Assembly (NCBI GenBank): GCA_036557225.1
Contig: DATBHX010000053.1
Span: 1 to 64,000, forward strand
DNA from: Angelobacter sp036557225
GTDB taxonomy: Bacteria; Acidobacteriota; Terriglobia; Terriglobales; Acidobacteriaceae
Direction: 5' to 3'
Length of the DNA: 64,000 bases
Below are positions 25,978 through 34,091 of the stretch, piece after piece. The notes beneath the pieces are model-generated. The model did no database searches. It was not told the origin of the DNA and worked only from the letters and a program-made list of their open reading frames with translations. The stretch's first letter is position 1; every line of letters starts with the position of its first letter. Made by a program: the position numbers and the translations under genes.

Positions 25978-26409
25978 TCAGCCATGTGCGCCGTAAATCT
26001 GGTAGAGCATTATATAAACAACAACTCCGGTGACCGAGACATACAGCCACACGGGAAATGTCCAACGCGCAATGCGACGGTGCTTGTCAAAGCGCTCGCG
26101 TAATCCATAATTCAGTGACAGCAGGACCAGCGGCACCACTGCCGCGGCCAGGATCGTGTGCGAGATCAAGATCGTGAAATAGAGCGAGCGTACCCAACCT
26201 TGCCCGGGAAAATGCACTGATCCCACGTGCGCATGATAGTAGAGATAAAAGACCAGGAAGATGCTGGAGGTCACTACAGCGGCAATCATGCAGGCGCGAT
26301 GCAGCCGCACCTGCTTGCGCCCGATCAAGACGCGGCCTGTCGTTATCAGGACCGCGCTGGCGCCGTTCAGCGTGGCATTCAGGGCGGGGAAGATGCTCAA
26401 GTCAGCCAT
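25978..26409 (-). CDS. DUF420 family membrane protein (cytochrome oxidase-associated)
   Basis: 143 residues, four TM helices, DUF420/CtaM-like. Seen: NATLNGASAVLITTGRVLIGRKQVRLHR, FLVFYLYYHAHVG and ILISHTILAAAVVPLVLLSL with conserved His in helices 2-3, then RFDKHRRIARWTFPVWLYVSVTGVVVY. Such proteins cluster with heme-copper oxidase maturation genes and may bind heme or copper. It is last in the ctaA-ctaB operon, starting 11 bp after ctaB ends. Confidence 0.85.
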   Translation of the reverse strand: MADLSIFPALNATLNGASAVLITTGRVLIGRKQVRLHRACMIAAVVTSSIFLVFYLYYHAHVGSVHFPGQGWVRSLYFTILISHTILAAAVVPLVLLSLNYGLRERFDKHRRIARWTFPVWLYVSVTGVVVYIMLYQIYGAHG

Positions 26410-26420
26410 GGCCAGTTTGC

Positions 26421-27383
26421 TTACGAACGGGCGACGTTCAACATCATCAGGGCAAAAAGAAGAGGCAGGTAGAGCACGCTGGCCTGCAAGAGTTGGCGGG
26501 CAAATCTGCGCGAATCCGGCGAGGTGGTAGGCAGCTTCGTTCGCGCGAGCCTCCACACGAACCAGAGAAACACCAGCCCCAGAACCAGCGCGCCGACAGG
26601 ATAGATCCGGCCGGTCATGCCCAGCATCCAGGGCACCAGGCTCACCGAGATCAGCGTGGAGCAATACGCCAGCATCTGCCGGATCACGGCGTGCCCGGCA
26701 TGATCGACCACTGGGAGCATCTTGATTCCGGCGGCTTCGTAATCGTCACGATACATCCAGGCGATGGCCTGGAAGTGAGGAAACTGCCAGAAGAAAACAA
26801 TCAGGAAGAGAAAGACGGCCTCGAGTTCAAGGCTGCCGCGAATCGCCGTCCAGCCGAGCAGGGGCGGCATGGCTCCGGGGAATGCGCCGACAAAAGTCGA
26901 GACCGGCGAGACGCGTTTGAGCGGCGTGTAACACACCAAGTAGATCACCGCCGTGGCAAAAGCCAGCGCGCCGGTGAGCACATTGGTGGTGAACGCCAGA
27001 AAGACCGGGCCCGCCACCGTCGCCAGAATTCCTGCTGTCAGCCCTGAGGCCAGGCTCATGCGCCCCGCGGGCAGCGGACGGTTACGCGTACGCCGCATCA
27101 GGGCGTCAATCTTATGTTCCAAGACTTCGTTGAGCGCAGCTGATCCTGCGCAGGTCAGGCCAATTCCCAGCAGTGCGTTGAACAGGGTCCAACTGAGCGA
27201 AGAGACGCCGCTGGCAGCTGCGCCCATGTAAAAGCCGGCCCACGCTGTGACTACGATCAGCGTGGTTACGCGAACTTTGAAGAGCTCCAGATAATCGCCG
27301 AGAAGGGAGCTCTTCTTGATCACCACCGGCTCGGCCGGAGACCCAGTTTTGCGTCCGACTATCTTCTGCGCGGTGCTGCTCAT
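26421..27383 (-). CDS. ctaB: protoheme IX farnesyltransferase (heme O synthase)
   Basis: 320 residues, about eight TM, UbiA superfamily. The first Asp-rich motif region is NEVLEHKIDALMRRTRNRPLP at about 104-124, with CYTPLKRVSPVSTFVGAFPGAMPPLLGW and the second motif YRDDYEAAGIKMLP. It converts heme b to heme o in the inner membrane for terminal oxidase maturation. Its ATG overlaps the ctaA stop by four bases. Confidence 0.95.
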   Translation of the reverse strand: MSSTAQKIVGRKTGSPAEPVVIKKSSLLGDYLELFKVRVTTLIVVTAWAGFYMGAAASGVSSLSWTLFNALLGIGLTCAGSAALNEVLEHKIDALMRRTRNRPLPAGRMSLASGLTAGILATVAGPVFLAFTTNVLTGALAFATAVIYLVCYTPLKRVSPVSTFVGAFPGAMPPLLGWTAIRGSLELEAVFLFLIVFFWQFPHFQAIAWMYRDDYEAAGIKMLPVVDHAGHAVIRQMLAYCSTLISVSLVPWMLGMTGRIYPVGALVLGLVFLWFVWRLARTKLPTTSPDSRRFARQLLQASVLYLPLLFALMMLNVARS

Positions 27384-28369
27384 GCGCTCACCACCTCACG
27401 CCTGCGGTCGAAGGGGATTACCGTGGCGGCTTCTCCGGTGTAGCGATACGCCTGGATGGTCATCACTGCGCTGAGCAGCAAGATGAGGGCGCCGATCGCC
27501 AGGTGCGTCACAGTTACGACAACCAGTGACATGGTCGGCTGGGCTTCATTCACGCCCTGGACTACGCGCACTACGTAGGCGCTTACGCCCAGGAGCAGCT
27601 GCGCGATCAGCAAAAGCAACAGCCACAAAGCTGGACGACGCAGATGCGGGATGCTGCCGTGTTTCGTCAGCGTACGCAGGCTGACGTAGAGAATCAATGC
27701 GCTGACCAGCACAGCGTTAAAAATATGCGGATAGAGAAAAGCGTGGATGATCTTGTGCACCGGCCAATGATTCGAACCGCTGGGGCCCCACTTGGTCCAG
27801 ACGTGGCGAAAGGCTGCTCCGAGGATCAGTTGCAAATACAAAAAGCCAATCAGCATCCAGCAATGGCGCAGCAGAGGCTTAGCATCTTTGCGCGAGATCT
27901 TCTCTTTGGGTTCTTCCATCCAGCTGCGGCTGGTAAAGACGGCGATTGCAGCCAGGGCGACAAACATGGTCTGTCCAAAGGTGGCATGCAGAGACGACAT
28001 CCAGGGCGGTAGCAAGAGTTTTACGCCGATCCCGCCAATCACACCCTGAACGATCACCCCGAGCACAGCGCCAATTGTGAGGAGGCGCATCCATCGGCGC
28101 TTGTCGACCATCCAGGTCCAGACCGCTGCAATAATCGTGAGGAGCCCGACTCCTTCGGCGATCATGCGGTGGCCATGCTCAAACTTCACCCCGCCGATCA
28201 TTTTGGGGATCTTGAATAGATGGCCAAAGCTGGTGGGCCAGTCAGGGACGGCCAGGCCGGCGTTGTTACTGGTTACCAGGCCGCCGGCGACGATCAGCAG
28301 AAAGGCCAGCGCGGCAACAAAGACAGTGAATCGGTGGTGGGCAGCGTTGTATGTAGAAGAACGGGTCAG
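27380..28369 (-). CDS. ctaA: heme A synthase (COX15/CtaA) with non-ATG start
   Basis: About 329 residues, eight TM. The first in-frame ATG (28201) would remove TM1, yet the frame is open further upstream and encodes FVAALAFLLIVAGGLVTS and NNAGLAVPDWPTSFGH, the hallmark start of COX15 proteins. No ATG, GTG or TTG exists in that extension before the stop. CTG at 28369 has CAGGAG 5 nt upstream and is the most likely initiator. Conserved His are in EHGHRM, LHATFGQT, HKIIHAFLYPHIFN and VTHLAIGAL. It oxidises heme o to heme a. First gene of the ctaA-ctaB-DUF420 operon. Confidence 0.88.
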   Translation of the reverse strand: MTRSSTYNAAHHRFTVFVAALAFLLIVAGGLVTSNNAGLAVPDWPTSFGHLFKIPKMIGGVKFEHGHRMIAEGVGLLTIIAAVWTWMVDKRRWMRLLTIGAVLGVIVQGVIGGIGVKLLLPPWMSSLHATFGQTMFVALAAIAVFTSRSWMEEPKEKISRKDAKPLLRHCWMLIGFLYLQLILGAAFRHVWTKWGPSGSNHWPVHKIIHAFLYPHIFNAVLVSALILYVSLRTLTKHGSIPHLRRPALWLLLLLIAQLLLGVSAYVVRVVQGVNEAQPTMSLVVVTVTHLAIGALILLLSAVMTIQAYRYTGEAATVIPFDRRREVVSA

Positions 28370-28465
28370 AACAACTCCTGGAAACTGACTATTTTAGCAT
28401 TTGCCTCGCAATGGAAGAATTGCCAAAAGCGCCGAAATTGCCAAAGAATCCAAAATTCAAAATCC

Positions 28466-28598
28466 TCACCACGGATCACACCGATAACACTGATTTACAG
28501 TGAATGGGGAAAATGCGGGATTTGCTTGGATACCAACCTCTACAGAATTTCCTGACAAATCAGCGCGAAATCTGTGTCATCCGTGCTCATCAGCGGTG
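28466..28598. repeat. inverted repeat of the CACGGAT-type dispersed family
   Basis: Left arm CACCACGGATCACACCGATAA and right arm TCTGTGTCATCCGTGCTCAT are imperfect inverted copies. A relative, GTGTCATCCGTGTAATCCGTG, occurs at 29435-29460. Flanked by GCCAAAATTGCC-type short words. No gene in 28370-28651. Confidence 0.6.
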
Positions 28599-28651
28599 CA
28601 TTGTTATTTTCGGCGATGTTTGGCAATTTTGGCATTACTGGCAATTCAGCG

Positions 28652-29440
28652 TCACTGAGCAGCAAACGTAAATCTCGCATCCGAATCCATCTTCGGCCCT
28701 ACCTTCACCTGCACCGTCTGCTCGCCGAATTTTTCGTGCACCGCAACCACGGTGTAATCACCTGGAGGAAGGTTCTTGATCGAGAAGCTGCCATCAGCGC
28801 CGGTGACGGCAAAGTACGGGTGCGAGAGCACGTTGATGTAGGCCCGCATCCATGGATGCTGGTTGCATTGCACCGGGATCATCATCTCCGGCTTGTCGAA
28901 GGTTTTAAGGATTGGCTTGTCTGTCGGCGACTGCGACTCGTTCCATGCGCGGTTGCTCTGCGGCATGTCATGAATGTTATGGTTCGCCGTATCAGAGTTG
29001 AGGACTTTCAAGGTTTGTCCAACCATGATGCCCAGCATGTGCGGGCTGTAACGGCAGCCCTTCTGGTCGAGCACCACAGGATCGTTGGCTACAGCAAACG
29101 TACCTTGCGGCAGGCCTGCTTTTACGTAGACGAAAACATTGGCCAGCTTGCCGCCATTCACCACAACCGCGTCGGAAGGCTGCGGCGATGATGGGCAGCC
29201 AGGATCCTGCGTCATATCGAGGGACTTGAGCTTGGGAGGTATGCCCTTGAAGCCTACGACGCCAGAGATGCTGCCGGCTGTAGCGGGGTCGATGGAGATA
29301 GTCGCGGCTTTGGGCGCAGCAGGTGCGGGAGTTGTCGGAGAATTGCTGCACCCCGCCAAAAGCGCAACCAAAATCAATGCAAAGAAGATAAATCCTGACG
29401 CTTGATGGCCTTTGATCTGATCGGTAGAAACCAGTGTCAT
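28652..29440 (-). CDS. cupredoxin-like lipoprotein with carboxypeptidase-regulatory C-terminus
   Basis: 262 residues. Signal peptide with lipobox (FFALILVALLAGC, Cys near 31). Residues 45-190 resemble the plastocyanin-like proteins of methylamine-utilisation type: GVVGFKG, PVVLDQKGCRYSPHMLGIMVGQTLKV, NSDTANHNIHDMP and PVQCNQHPWMRAYINV, in which His and Cys could bind copper. The end is a regulatory-like beta domain (FSIKNLPPGDYTVVAVHEKFG). Likely outer-membrane or periplasmic, near the oxidase assembly operon. The ATG used lies inside a dispersed repeat; no other start is visible before the signal peptide. Confidence 0.75.
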   Translation of the reverse strand: MTLVSTDQIKGHQASGFIFFALILVALLAGCSNSPTTPAPAAPKAATISIDPATAGSISGVVGFKGIPPKLKSLDMTQDPGCPSSPQPSDAVVVNGGKLANVFVYVKAGLPQGTFAVANDPVVLDQKGCRYSPHMLGIMVGQTLKVLNSDTANHNIHDMPQSNRAWNESQSPTDKPILKTFDKPEMMIPVQCNQHPWMRAYINVLSHPYFAVTGADGSFSIKNLPPGDYTVVAVHEKFGEQTVQVKVGPKMDSDARFTFAAQ

Positions 29441-29460
29441 CCGTGTAATCCGTGGTGAAT
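29435..29460. repeat. dispersed repeat GTGTCATCCGTGTAATCCGTG
   Basis: Single copy of the family also seen at 28466-28598. On the minus strand it supplies the ATG of the lipoprotein gene. Confidence 0.6.
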
Positions 29461-29481
29461 TTTGTTCGACAATTTCTCTGA

Positions 29482-30507
29482 CTAGTCGCCGGTCGCAACT
29501 GCCACACTCTGCATGTTCGCAATCACTGCGTCAGCAAACTCTGTAGTACTGGACGTGCCGCCAACGTCGCGCGTCAGGTGCAACTTTTCTTTGTAAGTCT
29601 TTTCCAGCGCCGTATGGATTTTATCTGCGGCTCCGGTTTCACCCATATAGCGCAGCATGAGCACAGCCGACTGCAGCACCGCCGTGGGATTGGCCAGGTC
29701 TTTGCCTGCAATGTCCGGCGCCGAACCATGGACGGCCTCAAAGATCGCGCAATTTTTGCCGATGTTCGCTCCCGGCACCAGGCCCAGGCCGCCGACAAAG
29801 GCCGCGCATAGGTCAGAGATGATGTCGCCGTAAAGGTTTTCCATCACCAGTACGTCATACTGGTATGGGTTCATCACCAGCTGCATGCAGGCGTTATCGA
29901 TGATGTGCTCGGCGTAGGGAATCTCAGGATATTCCTTGGCCACTTCGCGGCAGCACTTTAGAAAGAGACCATCGCTCATCTTCATGATGTTGGCTTTGTG
30001 GATGGCGTGAATATGCCGGCGCTTTTCCCGGCGGGCATATTCAAAGGCAAAACGGGCGATACGCGTGGAAGCCTTCTCGGTAATGATCTTCAGCGACTCC
30101 ACCACGCCCGGCACCACCTCATGCTCAATGCCGGAATACTGGCCTTCCGTGTTTTCGCGAACGATCGCCAGGTCCACGCTGGGATAGCGCGTGGGCAGGG
30201 AAGGCAGGTTGCGGATGGGACGGAAGTTGGCGTAAAGCTCGAACTTCTTGCGCAGCGCGACATTGATGCTGGAGAATCCGCCGCCGATCGGCGTAGTCAC
30301 TGGGCCTTTCAGGCCGATACCGGTGCGCTCGATCGACTGGGTCAGCTCTTTGGGGATGTACTCGCCATATTTGGCATAGGCTTCCGAGCCTGCGGCAAAA
30401 GATTCCCACTCAATCCTGACGCCCGAGGCGTCCACGATCCGCGTGGCGGCGCGCGTCACTTCCGGTCCGATTCCGTCACCCGGAATCAATGTAACTCTGT
30501 GTGTCAT
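29482..30507 (-). CDS. NAD-dependent isocitrate dehydrogenase
   Basis: 341 residues of the isocitrate/isopropylmalate dehydrogenase family: LIPGDGIGPEV at 7-17, NTEGQYSGIEHEVVPGVVESLK at about 117-138, HKANIMKMSDGLFL, DVLVMENLYGDIISDLCA and the NAD-site region VHGSAPDIAGKDLANPTAV. The NTEGQYSG and HKANIMKMSDGLF segments are closest to eukaryotic IDH3-type NAD enzymes, which favours the TCA step over leucine synthesis. It follows nrdR by about 10 bp, though the functions are unrelated. Confidence 0.85.
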   Translation of the reverse strand: MTHRVTLIPGDGIGPEVTRAATRIVDASGVRIEWESFAAGSEAYAKYGEYIPKELTQSIERTGIGLKGPVTTPIGGGFSSINVALRKKFELYANFRPIRNLPSLPTRYPSVDLAIVRENTEGQYSGIEHEVVPGVVESLKIITEKASTRIARFAFEYARREKRRHIHAIHKANIMKMSDGLFLKCCREVAKEYPEIPYAEHIIDNACMQLVMNPYQYDVLVMENLYGDIISDLCAAFVGGLGLVPGANIGKNCAIFEAVHGSAPDIAGKDLANPTAVLQSAVLMLRYMGETGAADKIHTALEKTYKEKLHLTRDVGGTSSTTEFADAVIANMQSVAVATGD

Positions 30508-30516
30508 AGGTCCCGT

Positions 30517-31014
30517 TTACTTGGCGCTGGTTTTAGCTTTGGCCGGCTTGGGCTTGTCGTCTTTAGCGTTGAGCAACTGCTCAAGTTCGGAGTGGAATTC
30601 GCCCACGTCTTTGAAGTCGCGATAGACCGAGGCAAACCGGATATAAGCAACTTTATCGATCTGTTTCAGGCTGTTCATGATCAACTCGCCCAGTTCGCTG
30701 GCTGTACGCTCGCGTTCCGGGGAATCGATCACGAATTGCTCCACTTCATTGACGATTTGCTCCATCTTACCCATGGAGATGGGGCGCTTTTCACAGGCGC
30801 GCAGCAATCCTGAAAGGACTTTCTGCCGCTCAAACTTCTCCCGGCGGCCGTCTTTCTTTACCACCATGTAGGGAATTTCGTCGATGCGCTCGTATGTGGT
30901 GAAGCGCTTCTCGCACTTCATGCACTCGCGCCGGCGGCGGATGGATTCACCTTCTTTGCTTTCACGCGAGTCCACAACTTTGTCATTTTCGAACCCGCAA
31001 AACGGACATTTCAT
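30517..31014 (-). CDS. nrdR: transcriptional repressor NrdR
   Basis: 165 residues. Zinc ribbon CPFC...CMKC at 3-34 and ATP-cone (VVKKDGRREKFERQKVLSGLLRACEKRPI). It represses ribonucleotide reductase genes in response to dATP/ATP. The C-terminal Lys/Pro/Ala tail is an extension beyond the usual 150 residues. Confidence 0.95.
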   Translation of the reverse strand: MKCPFCGFENDKVVDSRESKEGESIRRRRECMKCEKRFTTYERIDEIPYMVVKKDGRREKFERQKVLSGLLRACEKRPISMGKMEQIVNEVEQFVIDSPERERTASELGELIMNSLKQIDKVAYIRFASVYRDFKDVGEFHSELEQLLNAKDDKPKPAKAKTSAK

Positions 31015-31089
31015 TGTGTTCTTTAACCGGAACTTTCAAAAAGGGTTGTTAACTCAATTGTAACAGGGAGAGCTGATCGGGACACCGGA

Positions 31090-32208
31090 TCACCCGATGT
31101 CACGATCTTCCTCCCGCTCCGCTTTCTGTTCCTCTTCCAGGCTCTCTTCCTCGATCTTGGTGAGCGACACATGCTCCGAATGCGCCAATGCCAGCCCCGC
31201 GGGTATGACGGACATAAAGGTCACCAACCAGAGCATGATGCCGCAACTGGTTGCCAATTCCGGCGATAGATTGAAGACGCCGCGCAGCATGCCGATCGTC
31301 GCCAGCTGTGATCCGCCGCCGACCACCGGCAGCTGCAGCACACCGCCCACCACGCTGGCAGCGGTCAGCAGAAAGACGCTGGAGAGCGTCATACGGGAGA
31401 GCCGGTGTATGGAGTAAGCGTGGGTCACAGCCATGTAGGCAAAGCCAATGACGAGCCAGATGACCACGGAGAGACCGCTGAGCTGCAGGAACGAGCCAAA
31501 GTCCTTCACCGTGTTCAGTCCTTCACCAAAAGCGTGTACTTTCTTGCCTACAGCATGGCCAAGCCTGGGCGAGATTACGCCAAATATCCGGGCAAAAAGC
31601 CTGGCCGCGCGCGCCGGATTCATACGCACCCGAAACGCGAGAAGGGCCGCGCATGTCACGCCTGCCAGCAGGCCGATGGCGAAGGCTTCAAAGAGGCCGA
31701 AAGCGGTGATGGGGTGCCCGAAGAGCGATTTAGTCGGAGCGTTGGCAAAGCCGGGAAGCTGGCGAAGCTCGTCGCGTGACCAGAGAATGTTGACAGCCAT
31801 GATCAGGGCGAAGGCGCCGGTATCGAAGATTCGCTCCACCGTCCATACCGCCAGCTGCGATGACATGCTCAGATTCACTTTGCGCGAGATCAAGTACGGG
31901 CGTATGAACTCTCCGGGTCTTCCCAGCAGAGCCAGCCCGGTGAAGCCGATCATGGTTGGCGCTACCAGGTCCGCGCTTTTGGCTTCCGGACACACCGGAC
32001 GAAGCAGGATCTTCCAGCGCACAGCGCGCAAAAAGTAGTCGGCGTAGACCAGCGCAACTCCGGCGATCAGGTAGAACTTGTGGGTGTTGTGCGTGGCGGC
32101 CCAGAAACGATGCCAGTCAAACTTTTTCCACGTCCTTACCTGCAGATAGACCAGCGCACTCAGCACAAGCAGCACAAGGGCGGTGATCAGGAAGCGCTTT
32201 TTGCTCAT
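31090..32208 (-). CDS. flippase-like / lysylphosphatidylglycerol synthase TM family protein
   Basis: 372 residues with about eight TM, UPF0104 family. Seen: DYFLRAVRWKILLRPV, TMIGFTGLALLGRPGEFIRPYLIS, VERIFDTGAFALIMAVNIL and PVVGGGSQLATIGMLRGVFNLSPE. No synthetase domain is attached, so it is probably an integral flippase-like protein for lipid or polyprenyl intermediates. Start MSKKR (ATG 32208) is preferred. The C-terminus is a charged Glu/Arg tail. Confidence 0.85.
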   Translation of the reverse strand: MSKKRFLITALVLLVLSALVYLQVRTWKKFDWHRFWAATHNTHKFYLIAGVALVYADYFLRAVRWKILLRPVCPEAKSADLVAPTMIGFTGLALLGRPGEFIRPYLISRKVNLSMSSQLAVWTVERIFDTGAFALIMAVNILWSRDELRQLPGFANAPTKSLFGHPITAFGLFEAFAIGLLAGVTCAALLAFRVRMNPARAARLFARIFGVISPRLGHAVGKKVHAFGEGLNTVKDFGSFLQLSGLSVVIWLVIGFAYMAVTHAYSIHRLSRMTLSSVFLLTAASVVGGVLQLPVVGGGSQLATIGMLRGVFNLSPELATSCGIMLWLVTFMSVIPAGLALAHSEHVSLTKIEEESLEEEQKAEREEDRDIG

Positions 32209-32308
32209 TGGGCAAGGGCCATGCAGAAGGTATTGCAAAAAAAGCGCCCTGCGGTCAGGACGCCCTTTACTGTTCTATCACTTTGCGGCACGGTATGGCT
32301 ATGTGGAG

Positions 32309-33157
32309 CTAGCTGCCCTGGGTGGTTCCGGGCTGCTGTACCTTGGCTTTCCTGGGCGCCTTGGAACTTGCGGGCTTGGCCGGCGTTGCCGGAGTCTTGG
32401 CCGCAGTGGCATTGGCCGCTTTCATCTGCGCGCGCTTTTTGGCGTTGAAGTCACGGACAATCTGGGCGACATAAGCTTGCGTCTCGCGATACGGAGGCAC
32501 GCCGTTGTACTGCTTTACCCGGTGCGCGCCGGCATTGTAAGCCGCCAGCGCCTTGACGGCATCGTTGTGATACAGATCCAGCAGCGCGCTCAGATGTGCT
32601 GTGCCCGCTTCCACGTTGGCCCTGGGATCGAACGGATCGCTCACCCCAAGCTGGGCGGCCGTGCCGGGCATCAGCTGCATCAGCCCCTGCGCGCCTTTCT
32701 TTGAGATGGCATGGGTCTTGAAGTTGCTCTCAGCCTTGATCACGCTGTTGACGAAGTCAGGGTCGAGCCGGTTTTTAGTGCTGGCTTCGCGTATCACCTG
32801 GTCCAGGTCTACATTGACCGCTGTTTTTATAGGCGTGGCGGTTGTGCTGAGCGCAGCCGGGGTCAGTGCTGAGGGCTGAGTCAATGCCGGCTGGGCAGCC
32901 GGAACCGCGGCAGGTGGAGGCGCTACCGCTGGCTGCGGCGGAACGGGCGCGTCTTCTGTTTCAAAGGAAGCGATCTGTTCGCTGGCGATATCCAGGTAGC
33001 CCGTGCCGGTGTAGAGGCGCGTAATGTTACCGTTCTGCTCTTTGCGCTCGAAGCGGATGGAAAAGCCATTGCGCAACACCGCCAGCTCAGCTCCAAAAGC
33101 CGTGAGCTGGGCGAGCAGGAGTACCCCTGCGATCGTGATTGGCTTCAAGAATCGCAT
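32309..33157 (-). CDS. soluble lytic transglycosylase-like protein (SLT domain)
   Basis: 282 residues. Signal peptide (ITIAGVLLLAQLTAFGAE), an N-terminal beta segment, a Pro/Ala-rich linker, then a family 1 transglycosylase domain: catalytic Glu in VIKAESNF, followed by SKKGAQGLMQLMPGTAAQLGV, DPRANVEAGTAHLSALLDL and ALAAYNAGAHRVKQYNGVPPYRET. The tail is Lys/Ala/Pro-rich. Cleaves peptidoglycan in the periplasm. ATG 33157 is chosen over an upstream TTG. Confidence 0.92.
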   Translation of the reverse strand: MRFLKPITIAGVLLLAQLTAFGAELAVLRNGFSIRFERKEQNGNITRLYTGTGYLDIASEQIASFETEDAPVPPQPAVAPPPAAVPAAQPALTQPSALTPAALSTTATPIKTAVNVDLDQVIREASTKNRLDPDFVNSVIKAESNFKTHAISKKGAQGLMQLMPGTAAQLGVSDPFDPRANVEAGTAHLSALLDLYHNDAVKALAAYNAGAHRVKQYNGVPPYRETQAYVAQIVRDFNAKKRAQMKAANATAAKTPATPAKPASSKAPRKAKVQQPGTTQGS

Positions 33158-33187
33158 CCTTAGCGCAAGACAGATATTTTGACCCAA

Positions 33188-34054
33188 TTAGCCTTTGAAA
33201 GCCAGCCCTAAAACCTCTTCCAGGGCCTGAGCGACACCGTTTTCAGAGTTGCTGCCGGTCACCTTCCAGCCGTTCTGTTTCAGATCATGAGATGCATTTC
33301 CCATGACCACGGCAAGTCCTGCAAATTCAAGCATTTCCCGATCATTGTAATTGTCGCCAATGGCCATGATCTGGCTCCGGTCGATCCCCCGGCTTTCCGC
33401 CCATTGACGCAGGGCGTGGCCCTTGGAACAGTTTTTGGTGAGGATGTCCAGAATGCATAGATCGCGATGGTCGTACTGGGTCTTCAGAATGGTCATTTCA
33501 TCCAGAAAATCGGCTTGCTGGAGCCTGCGCTCAATTTCCTCCATCTTGGCCAGACGCCCACAGTACATCGCCTGCAGAGGGTCTTCGATCAGGGCGTTTT
33601 CGAGCGGCGAGACGAACTTGATATAGGGCCGGTTGACCTCAAGCCAGCGGGAAACCGTATTGTTCAGCTCGTCGGCGCGTTCAAGCACGAGGGAGTTGTT
33701 TCCGGGCACGTTGGCGGGGCGGTCAAAGGTGAGCACGGCGTGAGCGCGATATGCGTCCATGTAGCCGATCAACCGCCGTGCGACGTTAGCCGGAAGATAT
33801 TCCTTGCCCAGAGTTTCTCCGTCGCTTGACCGGATCAAAGCGCCGTTTGAGCTGATGAGCAGAAGCGGTACGCCGATCTCGCGGGCGATAGGCATGGCAT
33901 AGTCATGGCGGCGGCCGGTGGCCAATACAATCTCCACCCCGGCCTGGTGCGCCGCTCGCAATGCATCAAGGTTGCGCGTGGAAACTTGAAAGTTTGGATC
34001 GGTCAGAGTGCCGTCAATATCGACGGCCAGCAGGCGTATGGGTTGGCGATTCAC
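33188..34054 (-). CDS. Cof-type HAD-superfamily phosphatase
   Basis: 288 residues. Motif I LLAVDIDGTLTD at 8-19, motif II LISSNGA, Lys in motif III region and motif IV IMAIGDNYNDREMLEFAG. The C2B-type cap lies between. Cytosolic sugar-phosphate or nucleotide phosphatase; specificity unknown. Start is GTG 34054, with AAGGCG just upstream. Confidence 0.9.
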   Translation of the reverse strand: MNRQPIRLLAVDIDGTLTDPNFQVSTRNLDALRAAHQAGVEIVLATGRRHDYAMPIAREIGVPLLLISSNGALIRSSDGETLGKEYLPANVARRLIGYMDAYRAHAVLTFDRPANVPGNNSLVLERADELNNTVSRWLEVNRPYIKFVSPLENALIEDPLQAMYCGRLAKMEEIERRLQQADFLDEMTILKTQYDHRDLCILDILTKNCSKGHALRQWAESRGIDRSQIMAIGDNYNDREMLEFAGLAVVMGNASHDLKQNGWKVTGSNSENGVAQALEEVLGLAFKG

Positions 34055-34091
34055 TTCGCCTTATCATAACGCCTGCCGGCCGCAGGTTGTC

